From assembly GCA_023398375.1 (NCBI GenBank), contig JAEWSH010000051.1, positions 630,247-694,246 of the forward strand: 64,000 bases of DNA, read 5' to 3'. Position 1 is the first letter of the stretch, and each line of letters begins with the position of its first letter. The notes under the pieces were generated by a model. It was not told the DNA's origin, ran no database searches, and was given only the letters and a program-made list of their open reading frames with translations. The DNA is from Bacillota bacterium (GTDB lineage Bacteria > Bacillota > Clostridia > Lachnospirales > Lachnospiraceae). The translations under genes and the position numbers were made by a program. Positions 55,268 to 62,885 of the stretch are shown one piece after another.

Positions 55268-55810
55268 ATGGAACACGATAAAACCAGTATTTATGTGGAA
55301 CACTTAAATCAAAAGGTGCTTCCCACCATTGACTATGACCGTTTGCAGGCATCCTATGGCACACAGGACAAAGACTATGCCAAAGCAGTATTGCATCTGC
55401 TATATAAGGCAATGATACAGTGCTATGGCACGGACTGCTTGACGGAGGGCTTAACCGATTATGTTATGGTCCCCGGCGTGGTGCAGTCAAAAGAAAAAGA
55501 AAATCTTTGCATTGTCCTTTTGGAGCTTGACCTGACTTCCTCCGGGGAACATTATGAAACCAATTTCCTGACAGGGTATGGCATCCTATCCCAACGTGAT
55601 CCTGAATTGCCGGATCATATTCGTGCCTATATTCAGGATACCTTCATTCCCTATGATTACGGCTATACAGCAGCTATTCCCTGTGATATTCATGTGGAGA
55701 AAAGCAGTCTGCCAGAAGCTGTCAGGGAGATGCTTTCCACCTTTCAGATGCATACAGCTACATTGGAAAGTATGTCGGAAATGTCGGAAGCGGAAGAATT
55801 AGAGCGATAA
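55268..55810 (+). CDS. Conserved ICE protein of unknown function (180 aa)
   Basis: The soluble 180-residue protein (YKAMIQCYGTDCLTEGLTDYVMVPGVV, ELDLTSSGEHYETNFLTGYG) lies 9 nt after the DUF4314-DUF3846 gene; its ribosome site AAGGAG overlaps that gene's stop. I do not recognise a family. It ends AEELER*, like the giant protein and three neighbours. Confidence 0.65.
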   Translation: MEHDKTSIYVEHLNQKVLPTIDYDRLQASYGTQDKDYAKAVLHLLYKAMIQCYGTDCLTEGLTDYVMVPGVVQSKEKENLCIVLLELDLTSSGEHYETNFLTGYGILSQRDPELPDHIRAYIQDTFIPYDYGYTAAIPCDIHVEKSSLPEAVREMLSTFQMHTATLESMSEMSEAEELER

Positions 55811-55838
55811 TCGTCCTGCAAAGTTCATAATTACTACG

Positions 55839-55867
55839 TTGAAAAGAACGACTTTATTTGGTATAAT
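55839..55867 (+). promoter_or_regulatory. Sigma-A-type promoter before the HipA-like gene
   Basis: TTGAAA (55839-55844) and TATAAT (55862-55867) are spaced 17 nt apart, 28 nt before the ATG at 55895. The HipA-like gene can therefore be expressed apart from the upstream operon. Confidence 0.7.
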
Positions 55868-55894
55868 TTTAAGTTAAGAACAGGAGATGATGAA

Positions 55895-57142
55895 ATGGCA
55901 GATGGCATGAAACGATATATACTGATGCACAAAAATATTTCGGTAGCCGATATAGAGCTGGATGAAGCGTCCAGCGCGATTTCTGCTATCGGCCATATCT
56001 ATGAAGCACCCCATGTGCCGCTGGGTATTCCGGTGAAAAAAGGTGTGATAGACCGCAGCGCACTTAACGAATGGTGGCGTGGACGAGCAATCCCTGCAAG
56101 CCGTGCCGGAATCAAAAATGCACTGACAGAACTGAATCTGTCTACAACACAAAAATTGTTGGAAAAATGCCTTGGTTTGAGTCTTTCCGATCAGTATTGG
56201 ATCTGTCCGGCTGATTCTGGCATTCAGTGGTCACAGGTCAACTTCTTTGATAATCCTTTTTCGGAGGATGTGGGAAATATCCTGTTTGGACAGGGTTCCT
56301 CTAATGACCATATGAGCCTGATGTCCCCGGATAATACTTCGGACGGCTGGCTCAAGAAAAAGTGGAAGATTATAGATGGGAAACGCTGCCTGATTAAGGG
56401 CGGAAGCGGTGCGACTCAGCAGGAGCCATATAACGAGGTGATGGCTGGAAAAATTATGGAACGGCTTGGAATTCCCCATGTTCCATATACCCTGCTTACA
56501 GAGGATGAGTATCCTTACAGTGTATGCGAGGACTTCATTACACCGCAGACAGAACTAATCTCGGCATGGTATGTGATGCAGACGGAGAAAAAGCCGAACC
56601 ATGTGTCGATTTATCAGCATTACCTTGATTGCTGCGAAAAGCTTGGTATCCTTGGTATGAAGGAAGCCCTCGACCAGATGATGGTGCTGGATTACCTGAT
56701 TGCTAATGAAGACCGGCATCAGAATAACTTCGGTGTGGTGAGAAATGCGGAAACCCTTGCATATCTTGGAACGGCTCCCATATTTGACAGCGGAACTTCT
56801 CTTTGGTTTGATAAGCCCATTTCTATGATTGGCTCGAAAGCTAAGCTGTCCTGCAAGCCTTTTAAGAACAACCATGAGGAGCAGATCAAGCTGGTAAGCT
56901 CTTTTGAGTGGCTGAACCTGAACACACTTTATGATATTGACGAGGAGCTACGGGAGCTGATGCGCGGGTCCGTGTTTATAGATACTGCCCGTTGCGATGC
57001 GTTGTGCTTTGCCCTTCGGGAGAGAGTGGAACTGCTTTCGGAAGTGGTAAATACCCGCAGAACATGGATTCCGGTAGACGACCACCGCAGCGATGTGACG
57101 GAGGATACTGCCTATAGCGGTAAAGATGATTTAGAACGATAA
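55895..57142 (+). CDS. HipA-like kinase
   Basis: The 415-residue protein carries a HipA-type C-terminal kinase fold: ATP-loop-like GGSGATQQEPYNEV near residue 170, catalytic loop ANEDRHQNNFG with Asp273 and Asn278, and IFDSGTSLWFD with Asp298 in the DFG place. The N-terminal 150 residues are unlike E. coli HipA and contain NEWWRGRAIPASRAGIK. No HipB-type antitoxin gene is adjacent. HipA kinases phosphorylate tRNA synthetases or other targets and can cause growth arrest; here it may protect or regulate the element. It has its own promoter and ends KDDLER*. Confidence 0.82.
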   Translation: MADGMKRYILMHKNISVADIELDEASSAISAIGHIYEAPHVPLGIPVKKGVIDRSALNEWWRGRAIPASRAGIKNALTELNLSTTQKLLEKCLGLSLSDQYWICPADSGIQWSQVNFFDNPFSEDVGNILFGQGSSNDHMSLMSPDNTSDGWLKKKWKIIDGKRCLIKGGSGATQQEPYNEVMAGKIMERLGIPHVPYTLLTEDEYPYSVCEDFITPQTELISAWYVMQTEKKPNHVSIYQHYLDCCEKLGILGMKEALDQMMVLDYLIANEDRHQNNFGVVRNAETLAYLGTAPIFDSGTSLWFDKPISMIGSKAKLSCKPFKNNHEEQIKLVSSFEWLNLNTLYDIDEELRELMRGSVFIDTARCDALCFALRERVELLSEVVNTRRTWIPVDDHRSDVTEDTAYSGKDDLER

Positions 57143-57157
57143 CAAAATACCAGATAA

Positions 57158-57208
57158 CAAAAGTGCCCCCTGAAAGCGGATTGAAACTGCTTTCAGGGGG
57201 CACTTTTG
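57158..57208 (+). terminator. Perfect 20-bp inverted repeat between HipA-like and Toprim genes
   Basis: CAAAAGTGCCCCCTGAAAGC (57158-57177) is fully complementary to 57189-57208, with an 11-nt loop. The 3' arm ends in TTTTG. It could terminate the HipA-like transcript or form a strong RNA hairpin. It lies in the 88-nt gap between the two genes. Confidence 0.65.
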
Positions 57209-57230
57209 CGTGGAATGGAGGTGACAACCC

Positions 57231-58238
57231 ATGCGTACATCGTCAAAGCCTATGCCCTTTACGGAAGAGCAGATGAAGCAGGTCTTTGACACCAATATCA
57301 TTGACTTCGCCGTGGAAAATGGTTTTCAGATTGAAAAAGGCGATAACTACACCGTTCATGTGAAGAACAGCGGCGGACTGTATCTGTTTAACCATGGGCG
57401 CGGCTACTACTGTTTTTCTACACAGACCAAGGGTAATATCGTGGATTTTGCAAAGGAATATTTGGGTGCATCGGATTTCAAAAGTGCGGCAGAACTGATT
57501 TTGGGCTGCCGTGCCTATGAGGGAACGACTTCCTTGGTGCCACCTATTGAAAAAGGTCCCAAGGGCGAACTGGTACTGCCGCCCAAGGACAAGAGTTTTG
57601 ACCGTACTATCGCCTACTTGACCCATACTCGTGGCATTGATAAGGAAATTGTCTACGCTATGATTGAGGCTGGGAAAGTGTATGGAGCAAGGACTGAGAA
57701 AAACGGTTATACATTCCATAACTGTGCCTTTGTAGGTTATGACGAAACAGCTAAGCCCCGGTACTGTGCACTCAGAGCGCCAAGCTCAGACAGTAAGTTT
57801 CGTCAGGATGTAGAAAACTCTGATAAGACCTATGGTTTCTGCATGGAGGGGCGTTCCAACCGTGTATATGAATTTGAAGCCCCCATTGATGCTATGAGCC
57901 ACGCCAGTCTCTGCAAGCTCCACGGCATTGATTGGCGGGAGGATCATCGGGTTGCCGAGGGATGTCTGTCAGATAAGGCTCTTTACCGCTATTTGCAGCA
58001 CCACCCAGAAATTGTCGAGATTGTGTTTTGCTATGATAACGATGTGGACGGCAAAGATGCCAAGGGTCAGCCCCATAACCACGGACAGATTCAGGCGGGA
58101 ATCTCCGCTGAAACCTTTGCGGATTTGGGGTACAAGACCTTTATACAGACCCCGCAGACAAAGGATTTTAATCAGGATTTGTTGGCTTTTCGTGGGATAC
58201 AGGAGCAAAATCTAAAAGAGCAGGATATGGAGAGGTAG
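57231..58238 (+). CDS. DUF3991/Toprim primase-like protein
   Basis: The 335-residue protein has an N-terminal zinc-finger-free DnaG-like region (YYCFSTQTKGNIVDFAKEYLG, DUF3991-like), and a Toprim domain (about residues 205-310) with VYEFEAPIDAMSHASL, in which the Glu of the first motif is visible, and VFCYDNDVDGKDA for the DxD motif. Such proteins are common in ICEs and probably act in plasmid-like replication or primer handling. GGAGG precedes ATG 57231. It ends KEQDMER*. Confidence 0.88.
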   Translation: MRTSSKPMPFTEEQMKQVFDTNIIDFAVENGFQIEKGDNYTVHVKNSGGLYLFNHGRGYYCFSTQTKGNIVDFAKEYLGASDFKSAAELILGCRAYEGTTSLVPPIEKGPKGELVLPPKDKSFDRTIAYLTHTRGIDKEIVYAMIEAGKVYGARTEKNGYTFHNCAFVGYDETAKPRYCALRAPSSDSKFRQDVENSDKTYGFCMEGRSNRVYEFEAPIDAMSHASLCKLHGIDWREDHRVAEGCLSDKALYRYLQHHPEIVEIVFCYDNDVDGKDAKGQPHNHGQIQAGISAETFADLGYKTFIQTPQTKDFNQDLLAFRGIQEQNLKEQDMER

Positions 58239-58282
58239 CATCATCGATTATACTTGAACTATATTGTGTTTATAAGAAAATG

Positions 58283-58323
58283 AAGCAGAGTAACAGTAAG
58301 TTTAGTTTGCCGTTGCTCTGCTT
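58283..58323. terminator. Terminator between Toprim and Crp/Fnr genes
   Basis: AAGCAGAGTAAC (58283-58294) pairs with GTTGCTCTGCTT (58312-58323), one G-U pair. It lies between convergent genes and closes the second ICE module. Confidence 0.75.
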
Positions 58324-58368
58324 TAAGATTAAATTTGACTTTTATATTTTACAACATCCTTTAAATAT

Positions 58369-59019
58369 TTAGTATTTATATTTTTTTATTGCGATTGTAC
58401 GGTTATTAATTTCAATAATACCTTCCTCTTTTAATTTTTTCATTTCTCTGAACAAAGAAGGTCTTTGTACACCAAAATAATCTGCCAGTTGTCTTTTACT
58501 CATTGGAAGCAGAATTACCGAAGATTTCTGTATGATAGTTTGCTGTTTAAAATAATTCATAATATTTTCACGAAGTGTTCTTTGTGTAAACATTGCTATC
58601 TTCTGATTTATTCCTTGTGAATTTTGTGAGATTGACTTTATATAATGCAATGTAAAATTGTAATCATGCAAAAACTCCAAAACAGCATTTATGTCAATAT
58701 GGATAATTTGACAATCTGTAAGACAATAGATAGTAAGAGGATAACTGTGGTTGTCACCAAATAATAAATTTGCTCCTATCACACTTCCCTGACTAAATTC
58801 AAACATCGTAGTTGCTGAACCGTTCGTTGATAAAGAATACGCAACCAAACTTCCTGACAATACAATATCTAATGTACGGCAAGTTTCATTTGCATTATGA
58901 ACGGTTGCACCTTTCATATAGTGTTTTTGATAAATATGATTACCTGCTATTAGTTTTTCTAAATTAGATTCCTTTACAGCTGAAAATAATGAAATGTTTC
59001 GTAAAATGTCAATATTCAT
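58369..59019 (-). CDS. Crp/Fnr-family regulator (HcpR-like by context)
   Basis: The 216-residue protein has an N-terminal cyclic-nucleotide-binding fold (KGATVHNANETCRTLDIVLSGSLVAYS) and a C-terminal Crp HTH (PMSKRQLADYFGVQRPSLFREMKKLKEEGII). No Cys cluster for an iron-sulfur centre is evident. Divergence from the permease genes and nearness to hcp suggest a role like HcpR, which controls hcp in response to nitric oxide in anaerobes; that link is inferred from context. A palindrome in the promoter gap is a candidate site. Confidence 0.9.
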   Translation of the reverse strand: MNIDILRNISLFSAVKESNLEKLIAGNHIYQKHYMKGATVHNANETCRTLDIVLSGSLVAYSLSTNGSATTMFEFSQGSVIGANLLFGDNHSYPLTIYCLTDCQIIHIDINAVLEFLHDYNFTLHYIKSISQNSQGINQKIAMFTQRTLRENIMNYFKQQTIIQKSSVILLPMSKRQLADYFGVQRPSLFREMKKLKEEGIIEINNRTIAIKKYKY

Positions 59020-59072
59020 ATGAATTTACTCCTCCATTTAAAAACATTATATCAAAAAGAAACATCGGTGTC

Positions 59073-59114
59073 TATTTGCGAATGATAAACTACTTTATAA
59101 TTGTGTTATCACAA
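59073..59114 (+). promoter_or_regulatory. Promoter and Crp/Fnr-type palindrome before the permease genes
   Basis: TATAAT (59096-59101) is followed at once by TTGTG-ttat-CACAA (59101-59114). The palindrome would lie at about the transcription start, where a Crp/Fnr protein would repress. The -35 (TATTTG, 59073-59078) is weak. Confidence 0.5.
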
Positions 59115-59132
59115 AAAGAATGGAGGATTTGT

Positions 59133-59615
59133 ATGGATATTTTTACAGTAGCAATGTGGATAGGAACGATTATATTCCTTTTGATTTCCTTAAAAAAGGA
59201 TAAATCGAAGACATTGAAAGCACTTAAAATGGCATTTGGTATGGGCAAGGGGATGCTGGGAAGCATATTATCAATTATTTTTTTAATCGGTTTAATTCTG
59301 ACAATATTACCGCCAGAGTATATTGCCGAATTTGTAGGAAATCAATCCTTAGTCATAGCAACGGTGGGTTCGGCGGCATTTGGAACAATTACACTGATCC
59401 CTGCCTTTATTGCTTTTCCGCTTGTCGGTACGCTGGTTGACGCTGGGGTTAGTGTTGTTCCTTCCGTAGCATTTCTAACTACACTTACAATGGTAGGGGT
59501 CGTAACATTTCCACTTGAAAAGCGTGAATTTGGGCTTAAATTTACTGCTACTAGAAACGGATTAAGCTTTTTATTTGCCATAATTATCGCTATGGTAATG
59601 GGGGTGATTGTATGA
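59133..59615 (+). CDS. Permease half 1 (YraQ/DUF318-like)
   Basis: I start at ATG 59133 (MDIFTVAMWIGTIIFLL), 6 nt after GGAGG. The 160-residue protein has four hydrophobic segments and a G..LIPAFIAFPLVG pattern recalling one half of YraQ/DUF318 permeases. It overlaps the next gene by four bases (ATGA), so the two are likely made together as a two-subunit transporter. The substrate is unknown. Confidence 0.7.
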   Translation: MDIFTVAMWIGTIIFLLISLKKDKSKTLKALKMAFGMGKGMLGSILSIIFLIGLILTILPPEYIAEFVGNQSLVIATVGSAAFGTITLIPAFIAFPLVGTLVDAGVSVVPSVAFLTTLTMVGVVTFPLEKREFGLKFTATRNGLSFLFAIIIAMVMGVIV

Positions 59616-60325
59616 AAATCTTAAAAAAAGCAAAAGATAATACTTTCTTGATAGTGGTTGTAGCTGCCTATATCCTGATGTTTATACTTAAACCAGATAT
59701 GGGTGTTACATCAATTAAAAACAGTGCCTATTACATTAAAGAAATGCTTATGATAATGCCGGTGATATTTGTTCTTACCGCGCTTTTGGATACATGGATT
59801 GCAAAGGAAAAAATCACAAAATACTTAGGAAAAGAATCCAAAGTTAAAGGTATTATATTGTCGTTCGTTTTAGGTAGCATATCTGCGGGACCGATATATG
59901 CAGCATTTCCTATGTGTGTAATGCTCCACAAAAAGGGAGCTTCTGTACGAAATTTGGTTATAATTTTAAGCTCGTGGGCAGTAATAAAGGTTCCAATGCT
60001 GCTAAATGAAGCAAAATTTTTGGGAATAAAGTTTATGGCAATTCGCTGGGTATTAACTGTAATTGCAATAGTAGTATTTTCGTGGATTACTTCAAAAATC
60101 GTTAAAGACGAAGATATAGTACAGAAAGAAGAAAAAGCAAGTGGTCTTACATTAAACAGAGAATCTTGTATGGGCTGCACATTGTGTACTAAAAATTATC
60201 CTGAGATTTTTGGTATGCAAGGTAAAAAAGCATATATTAAATCTATTGACTCTGAAATAGACAAAGAAAGGCTTAACCAAACAATATTGGCTTGTCCTGT
60301 TAGCGCCATTCGTTACAATGAATAA
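59612..60325 (+). CDS. Permease half 2 with C-terminal [4Fe-4S]-type domain
   Basis: The 237-residue protein has about five membrane segments with the DUF318-type GSISAGPIYAAFPMCVML motif, followed by a cytoplasmic tail carrying CMGCTLC and, 40 residues on, ACPVSAI. The four Cys (CX2CX2C...CP) would bind a single [4Fe-4S] cluster as in small ferredoxins. A ferredoxin domain fused to this permease type is uncommon to my knowledge. It may link transport to redox state; this is inference. Confidence 0.75.
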   Translation: MKILKKAKDNTFLIVVVAAYILMFILKPDMGVTSIKNSAYYIKEMLMIMPVIFVLTALLDTWIAKEKITKYLGKESKVKGIILSFVLGSISAGPIYAAFPMCVMLHKKGASVRNLVIILSSWAVIKVPMLLNEAKFLGIKFMAIRWVLTVIAIVVFSWITSKIVKDEDIVQKEEKASGLTLNRESCMGCTLCTKNYPEIFGMQGKKAYIKSIDSEIDKERLNQTILACPVSAIRYNE

Positions 60326-60332
60326 GTAGAAA

Positions 60333-60376
60333 ATGTTGTAAAAACAACATACATTTCTTCGCATGTGTTGTATAAT
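60333..60376 (+). promoter_or_regulatory. Candidate Crp/Fnr-activated promoter of the cupin-rubredoxin-hcp genes
   Basis: ATGTTGT-aaaa-ACAACAT (60333-60350) is a perfect palindrome. TATAAT lies at 60371-60376, with no good -35. If transcription starts near 60383, the palindrome is centred near -41.5, the usual class II Crp/Fnr activator position. Confidence 0.55.
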
Positions 60377-60420
60377 TTAACCACATAATTTAAAACTATA
60401 ACAAAAAGGAGGTATACAAA

Positions 60421-60735
60421 ATGATTGAGCAAGTCTATGAAATGTCAACTGAAGATGAAAAAGCGGTTGAAAGAGTAATTCAGGATGAAAATATTCATTA
60501 TATTCATATGGTCTTTAATAAGGATGAAGGACTCCCAGAACATTTTTCGAACTCGAACGTTTATATGACAGTAGTAAGGGGGACTTTATCTATCGGGCTA
60601 AATGATCAAGAAGTTCACCAATATAATAAGGGGACTCTTTTGAAAATTCCTGTGAATACAAAGATGAATGTTAAGAATGTATTGGAAAACGTGCTAGAGT
60701 TGATTGTCGTAAAGGCCCCGGCACCTTTAAAATAG
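60421..60735 (+). CDS. Cupin-domain protein
   Basis: The 104-residue protein has a single cupin beta-barrel pattern (GLPEHFSNSNVYMTVVRGTLSIGL, then YNKGTLLKIPVNTKMNVKN). One His (HFSN) is in a metal-ligand place, but the second conserved His is replaced, so metal binding is uncertain. Small cupins like this sit beside hcp and rubredoxin in anaerobes; the function is unknown. AAAGGAGG precedes the ATG. Confidence 0.82.
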   Translation: MIEQVYEMSTEDEKAVERVIQDENIHYIHMVFNKDEGLPEHFSNSNVYMTVVRGTLSIGLNDQEVHQYNKGTLLKIPVNTKMNVKNVLENVLELIVVKAPAPLK

Positions 60736-60774
60736 TGAAACAAAATTTATAATCATTGAAAGGAGAAACATAAA

Positions 60775-60939
60775 ATGATAAAATATGTATGTATCCCATG
60801 TGGATATATCTATGACCCACAAATAGGTGATCCGGATAGTGGAATAGCCCCGGGAACTGCGTTTGAAGATATCCCTGATGATTGGCTTTGTCCAATTTGT
60901 TTTGTGGGTAAAGATCAGTTCGAACCAGTAAAGGAATAA
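60775..60939 (+). CDS. Rubredoxin
   Basis: The 54-residue frame reads MIKYVCIPCGYIYDPQIGDPD, then FEDIPDDWLCPICFVGKDQFEP. The two CX2C pairs (Cys6/Cys9 and Cys39/Cys42), the aromatic residues and the length are those of classical rubredoxins, which bind one iron and carry single electrons. It has its own ribosome site GAAAGGAG and lies 19 nt before hcp, so it probably donates electrons to Hcp. Confidence 0.95.
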   Translation: MIKYVCIPCGYIYDPQIGDPDSGIAPGTAFEDIPDDWLCPICFVGKDQFEPVKE

Positions 60940-60958
60940 TACGAAGGAGGGAACGATT

Positions 60959-62590
60959 ATGAGTATGTTTTGTTACCAATGCCAAGAGACTGCAAAAGGT
61001 ACCGGTTGTGAGGTAAGAGGGGTATGTGGCAAAAATGAGGAAGTTGCAAAATTGCAAGACTTACTGATTTATGTTACAAAAGGGATTTCTGAAATAGTGG
61101 TAAAAGGCAAAGTGGATGTTAAATCCATAAGTGAAGTAAATCATCAAGTCCTAAAAAGCCTTTTTATTACTATTACAAACGCTAATTTTGATGATGGCGC
61201 AATCGAAAATCAAATCCATAAAATGATTGAATTTAGAAACGGGCTAAAAAAACAGCTTTCTGGTGTTAACCTTGGTGATGCGGCGGAGTTTGAAGTAATC
61301 GATAGAGCGTCTATGTTAGACAAAGCATCTAAAGTAGGTGTACTTTCAACGGAAAATGAAGATGTTCGTTCTCTTAGAGAAATGATTATCTATGGTTTGA
61401 AAGGTATGGCAGCGTATACACATCACGCCCTTAATATCGGAAAAGAAGATCTTGCTATCAATGCATTTATTTATGAAGCACTTGCTTCAACCCTTGACGA
61501 TTCTTTGTCTGCAGATGATCTTGTGGCATTAACATTAAAGACAGGCGAGTTTGGCGTGAAAGCGATGGCGCTGCTAGACGAAGCCAATACCTCCAAATAT
61601 GGAAATCCTGAAATTACCAGCGTTAATATTGGTGTAAGAAACAATCCTGGAATACTGATTTCAGGCCATGATCTCACTGATTTAGAGCAACTACTGGAAC
61701 AAACCAAGGGTACTGGTATCGATGTTTATACACATAGTGAAATGCTTCCTGCACATTACTATCCTTTCTTTAAAAAGTATGATAATTTTGCGGGAAATTA
61801 CGGCGGTTCATGGTGGCAGCAAGTGACCGAATTTGAAACCTTTAATGGCCCCATTTTATTTACTACAAACTGTATTGTACCTCCAAGAAGTGAGGAAATC
61901 AGACAAAGAATCTTTACTTCCGGTGCATCAGGCTATCCCGGATGCCCTCACATCACAGCTGATGAAAATGGCAAAAAAGATTTTTCTGAAATTATTGCGA
62001 TGGCAAAGCAGTGTAAGCCTCCTGTAGAAATTGAATCAGGCAATATTGTTGGCGGTTTTGCTCACAACCAAGTTTTTGCCCTTGCAGACAAAGTAGTTGA
62101 TGCAGTAAAATCAGGTGCAATTAAAAAGTTCTTCGTTATGGCAGGCTGTGATGGCAGAATGAAATCTCGTGGATATTACACTGAGTTTGCAGAAAAACTA
62201 CCGAAGGATACGGTTATTCTTACTGCAGGATGTGCAAAGTACCGCTACAATAAACTTGAGTTAGGAGATATTGGTGGTATTCCAAGAGTTCTTGATGCTG
62301 GCCAATGTAATGATTCCTACTCTCTTGCAGTAATCGCATTGAAGCTGAAAGAGATATTTGAACTTGAGGACGTTAACGATCTGCCGATTGCATTTAACAT
62401 CGCATGGTATGAGCAAAAAGCGGTAATTGTCTTACTTGCATTACTTTATTTAGGGGTTAAGAATATTCACCTTGGTCCTACCTTACCGGGATTTTTATCA
62501 CCTAATGTTGCAAAAGTCCTTGTTGAAAAGTTTGGTATTGCAGGTATCGGACAAGTTGAAGATGATATCAAGTTATTCATGGGCGAATAA
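60959..62590 (+). CDS. hcp: Hydroxylamine reductase (hybrid cluster protein)
   Basis: The 543-residue protein has the N-terminal cluster ligands in CYQCQETAKGTGCEVRGVCGK and the hybrid-cluster region further on: GHDLTDLEQLL, HSEMLPAHYYP, TTNCIVPP, GYPGCPH, MAGCDGRM, TAGCAKYRYNKL and AWYEQKA. Length and motifs fit class I Hcp. It reduces NO or hydroxylamine in the cytoplasm and protects against nitrosative stress. AAGGAGG precedes the ATG. Confidence 0.98.
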   Translation: MSMFCYQCQETAKGTGCEVRGVCGKNEEVAKLQDLLIYVTKGISEIVVKGKVDVKSISEVNHQVLKSLFITITNANFDDGAIENQIHKMIEFRNGLKKQLSGVNLGDAAEFEVIDRASMLDKASKVGVLSTENEDVRSLREMIIYGLKGMAAYTHHALNIGKEDLAINAFIYEALASTLDDSLSADDLVALTLKTGEFGVKAMALLDEANTSKYGNPEITSVNIGVRNNPGILISGHDLTDLEQLLEQTKGTGIDVYTHSEMLPAHYYPFFKKYDNFAGNYGGSWWQQVTEFETFNGPILFTTNCIVPPRSEEIRQRIFTSGASGYPGCPHITADENGKKDFSEIIAMAKQCKPPVEIESGNIVGGFAHNQVFALADKVVDAVKSGAIKKFFVMAGCDGRMKSRGYYTEFAEKLPKDTVILTAGCAKYRYNKLELGDIGGIPRVLDAGQCNDSYSLAVIALKLKEIFELEDVNDLPIAFNIAWYEQKAVIVLLALLYLGVKNIHLGPTLPGFLSPNVAKVLVEKFGIAGIGQVEDDIKLFMGE

Positions 62591-62610
62591 TTCGTACTGA
62601 TGTTTTAAAT

Positions 62611-62652
62611 AAAAGGCAAAGATTCTGATTAACATTGGAATCTTTGCCTTTT
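62611..62652 (+). terminator. Terminator of the hcp operon
   Basis: AAAAGGCAAAGATTC (62611-62625) and GAATCTTTGCCTTTT (62638-62652) form a perfect 15-bp stem with a T-rich 3' side. Confidence 0.9.
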
Positions 62653-62726
62653 GTGTTTGAAAGCAAACCAATAACCGTCCTTATGCACAGGATACTCTGG
62701 ACGATTTTGGGCATATAACGAACAAG

Positions 62727-62756
62727 GAGCCGTTGCATCAAGAGGTGCAACGGCTC
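62727..62756. other. Perfect 11-bp inverted repeat without T-run
   Basis: GAGCCGTTGCA (62727-62737) and TGCAACGGCTC (62746-62756) enclose an 8-nt loop. The 295-nt gap between hcp and the DUF5131 gene otherwise holds only the hcp terminator. Role unclear. Confidence 0.45.
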
Positions 62757-62885
62757 AATTTCATAATTAGTGAGTTTTTCTCTGGTGGACGAATTAAATC
62801 AGTTTCGGAGGGTATCCTCGTTTGGATCGTTCAGAACATTCATTAAACAAAACAGGCAATAATGTTTTATGCTATTCTGTTCCTG

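Larger units (their letters stand above)
38899..58238. mobile_element. Second ICE module (ParA-ParB-methylase/helicase-Toprim)
   Basis: All genes from 39022 to 58238 are on the plus strand, tightly spaced or overlapping, and of ICE type: ParA, ParB, ArdC-like/N6-methylase/SNF2 giant protein with nested TnpV, a surface protein, DUF4314-DUF3846, HipA-like and DUF3991/Toprim proteins. Codon and base use look more GC-rich than in the sugar island. No relaxase, coupling protein or integrase is in this part. Its left end abuts a broken recombinase; its right end is set at the terminator at 58.3 kb. The true element may extend further. Confidence 0.7.

Noticed and set aside
62727..62756. Inverted repeat after hcp as an insertion-sequence end
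   Set aside because: No transposase, second end or target duplication is nearby.
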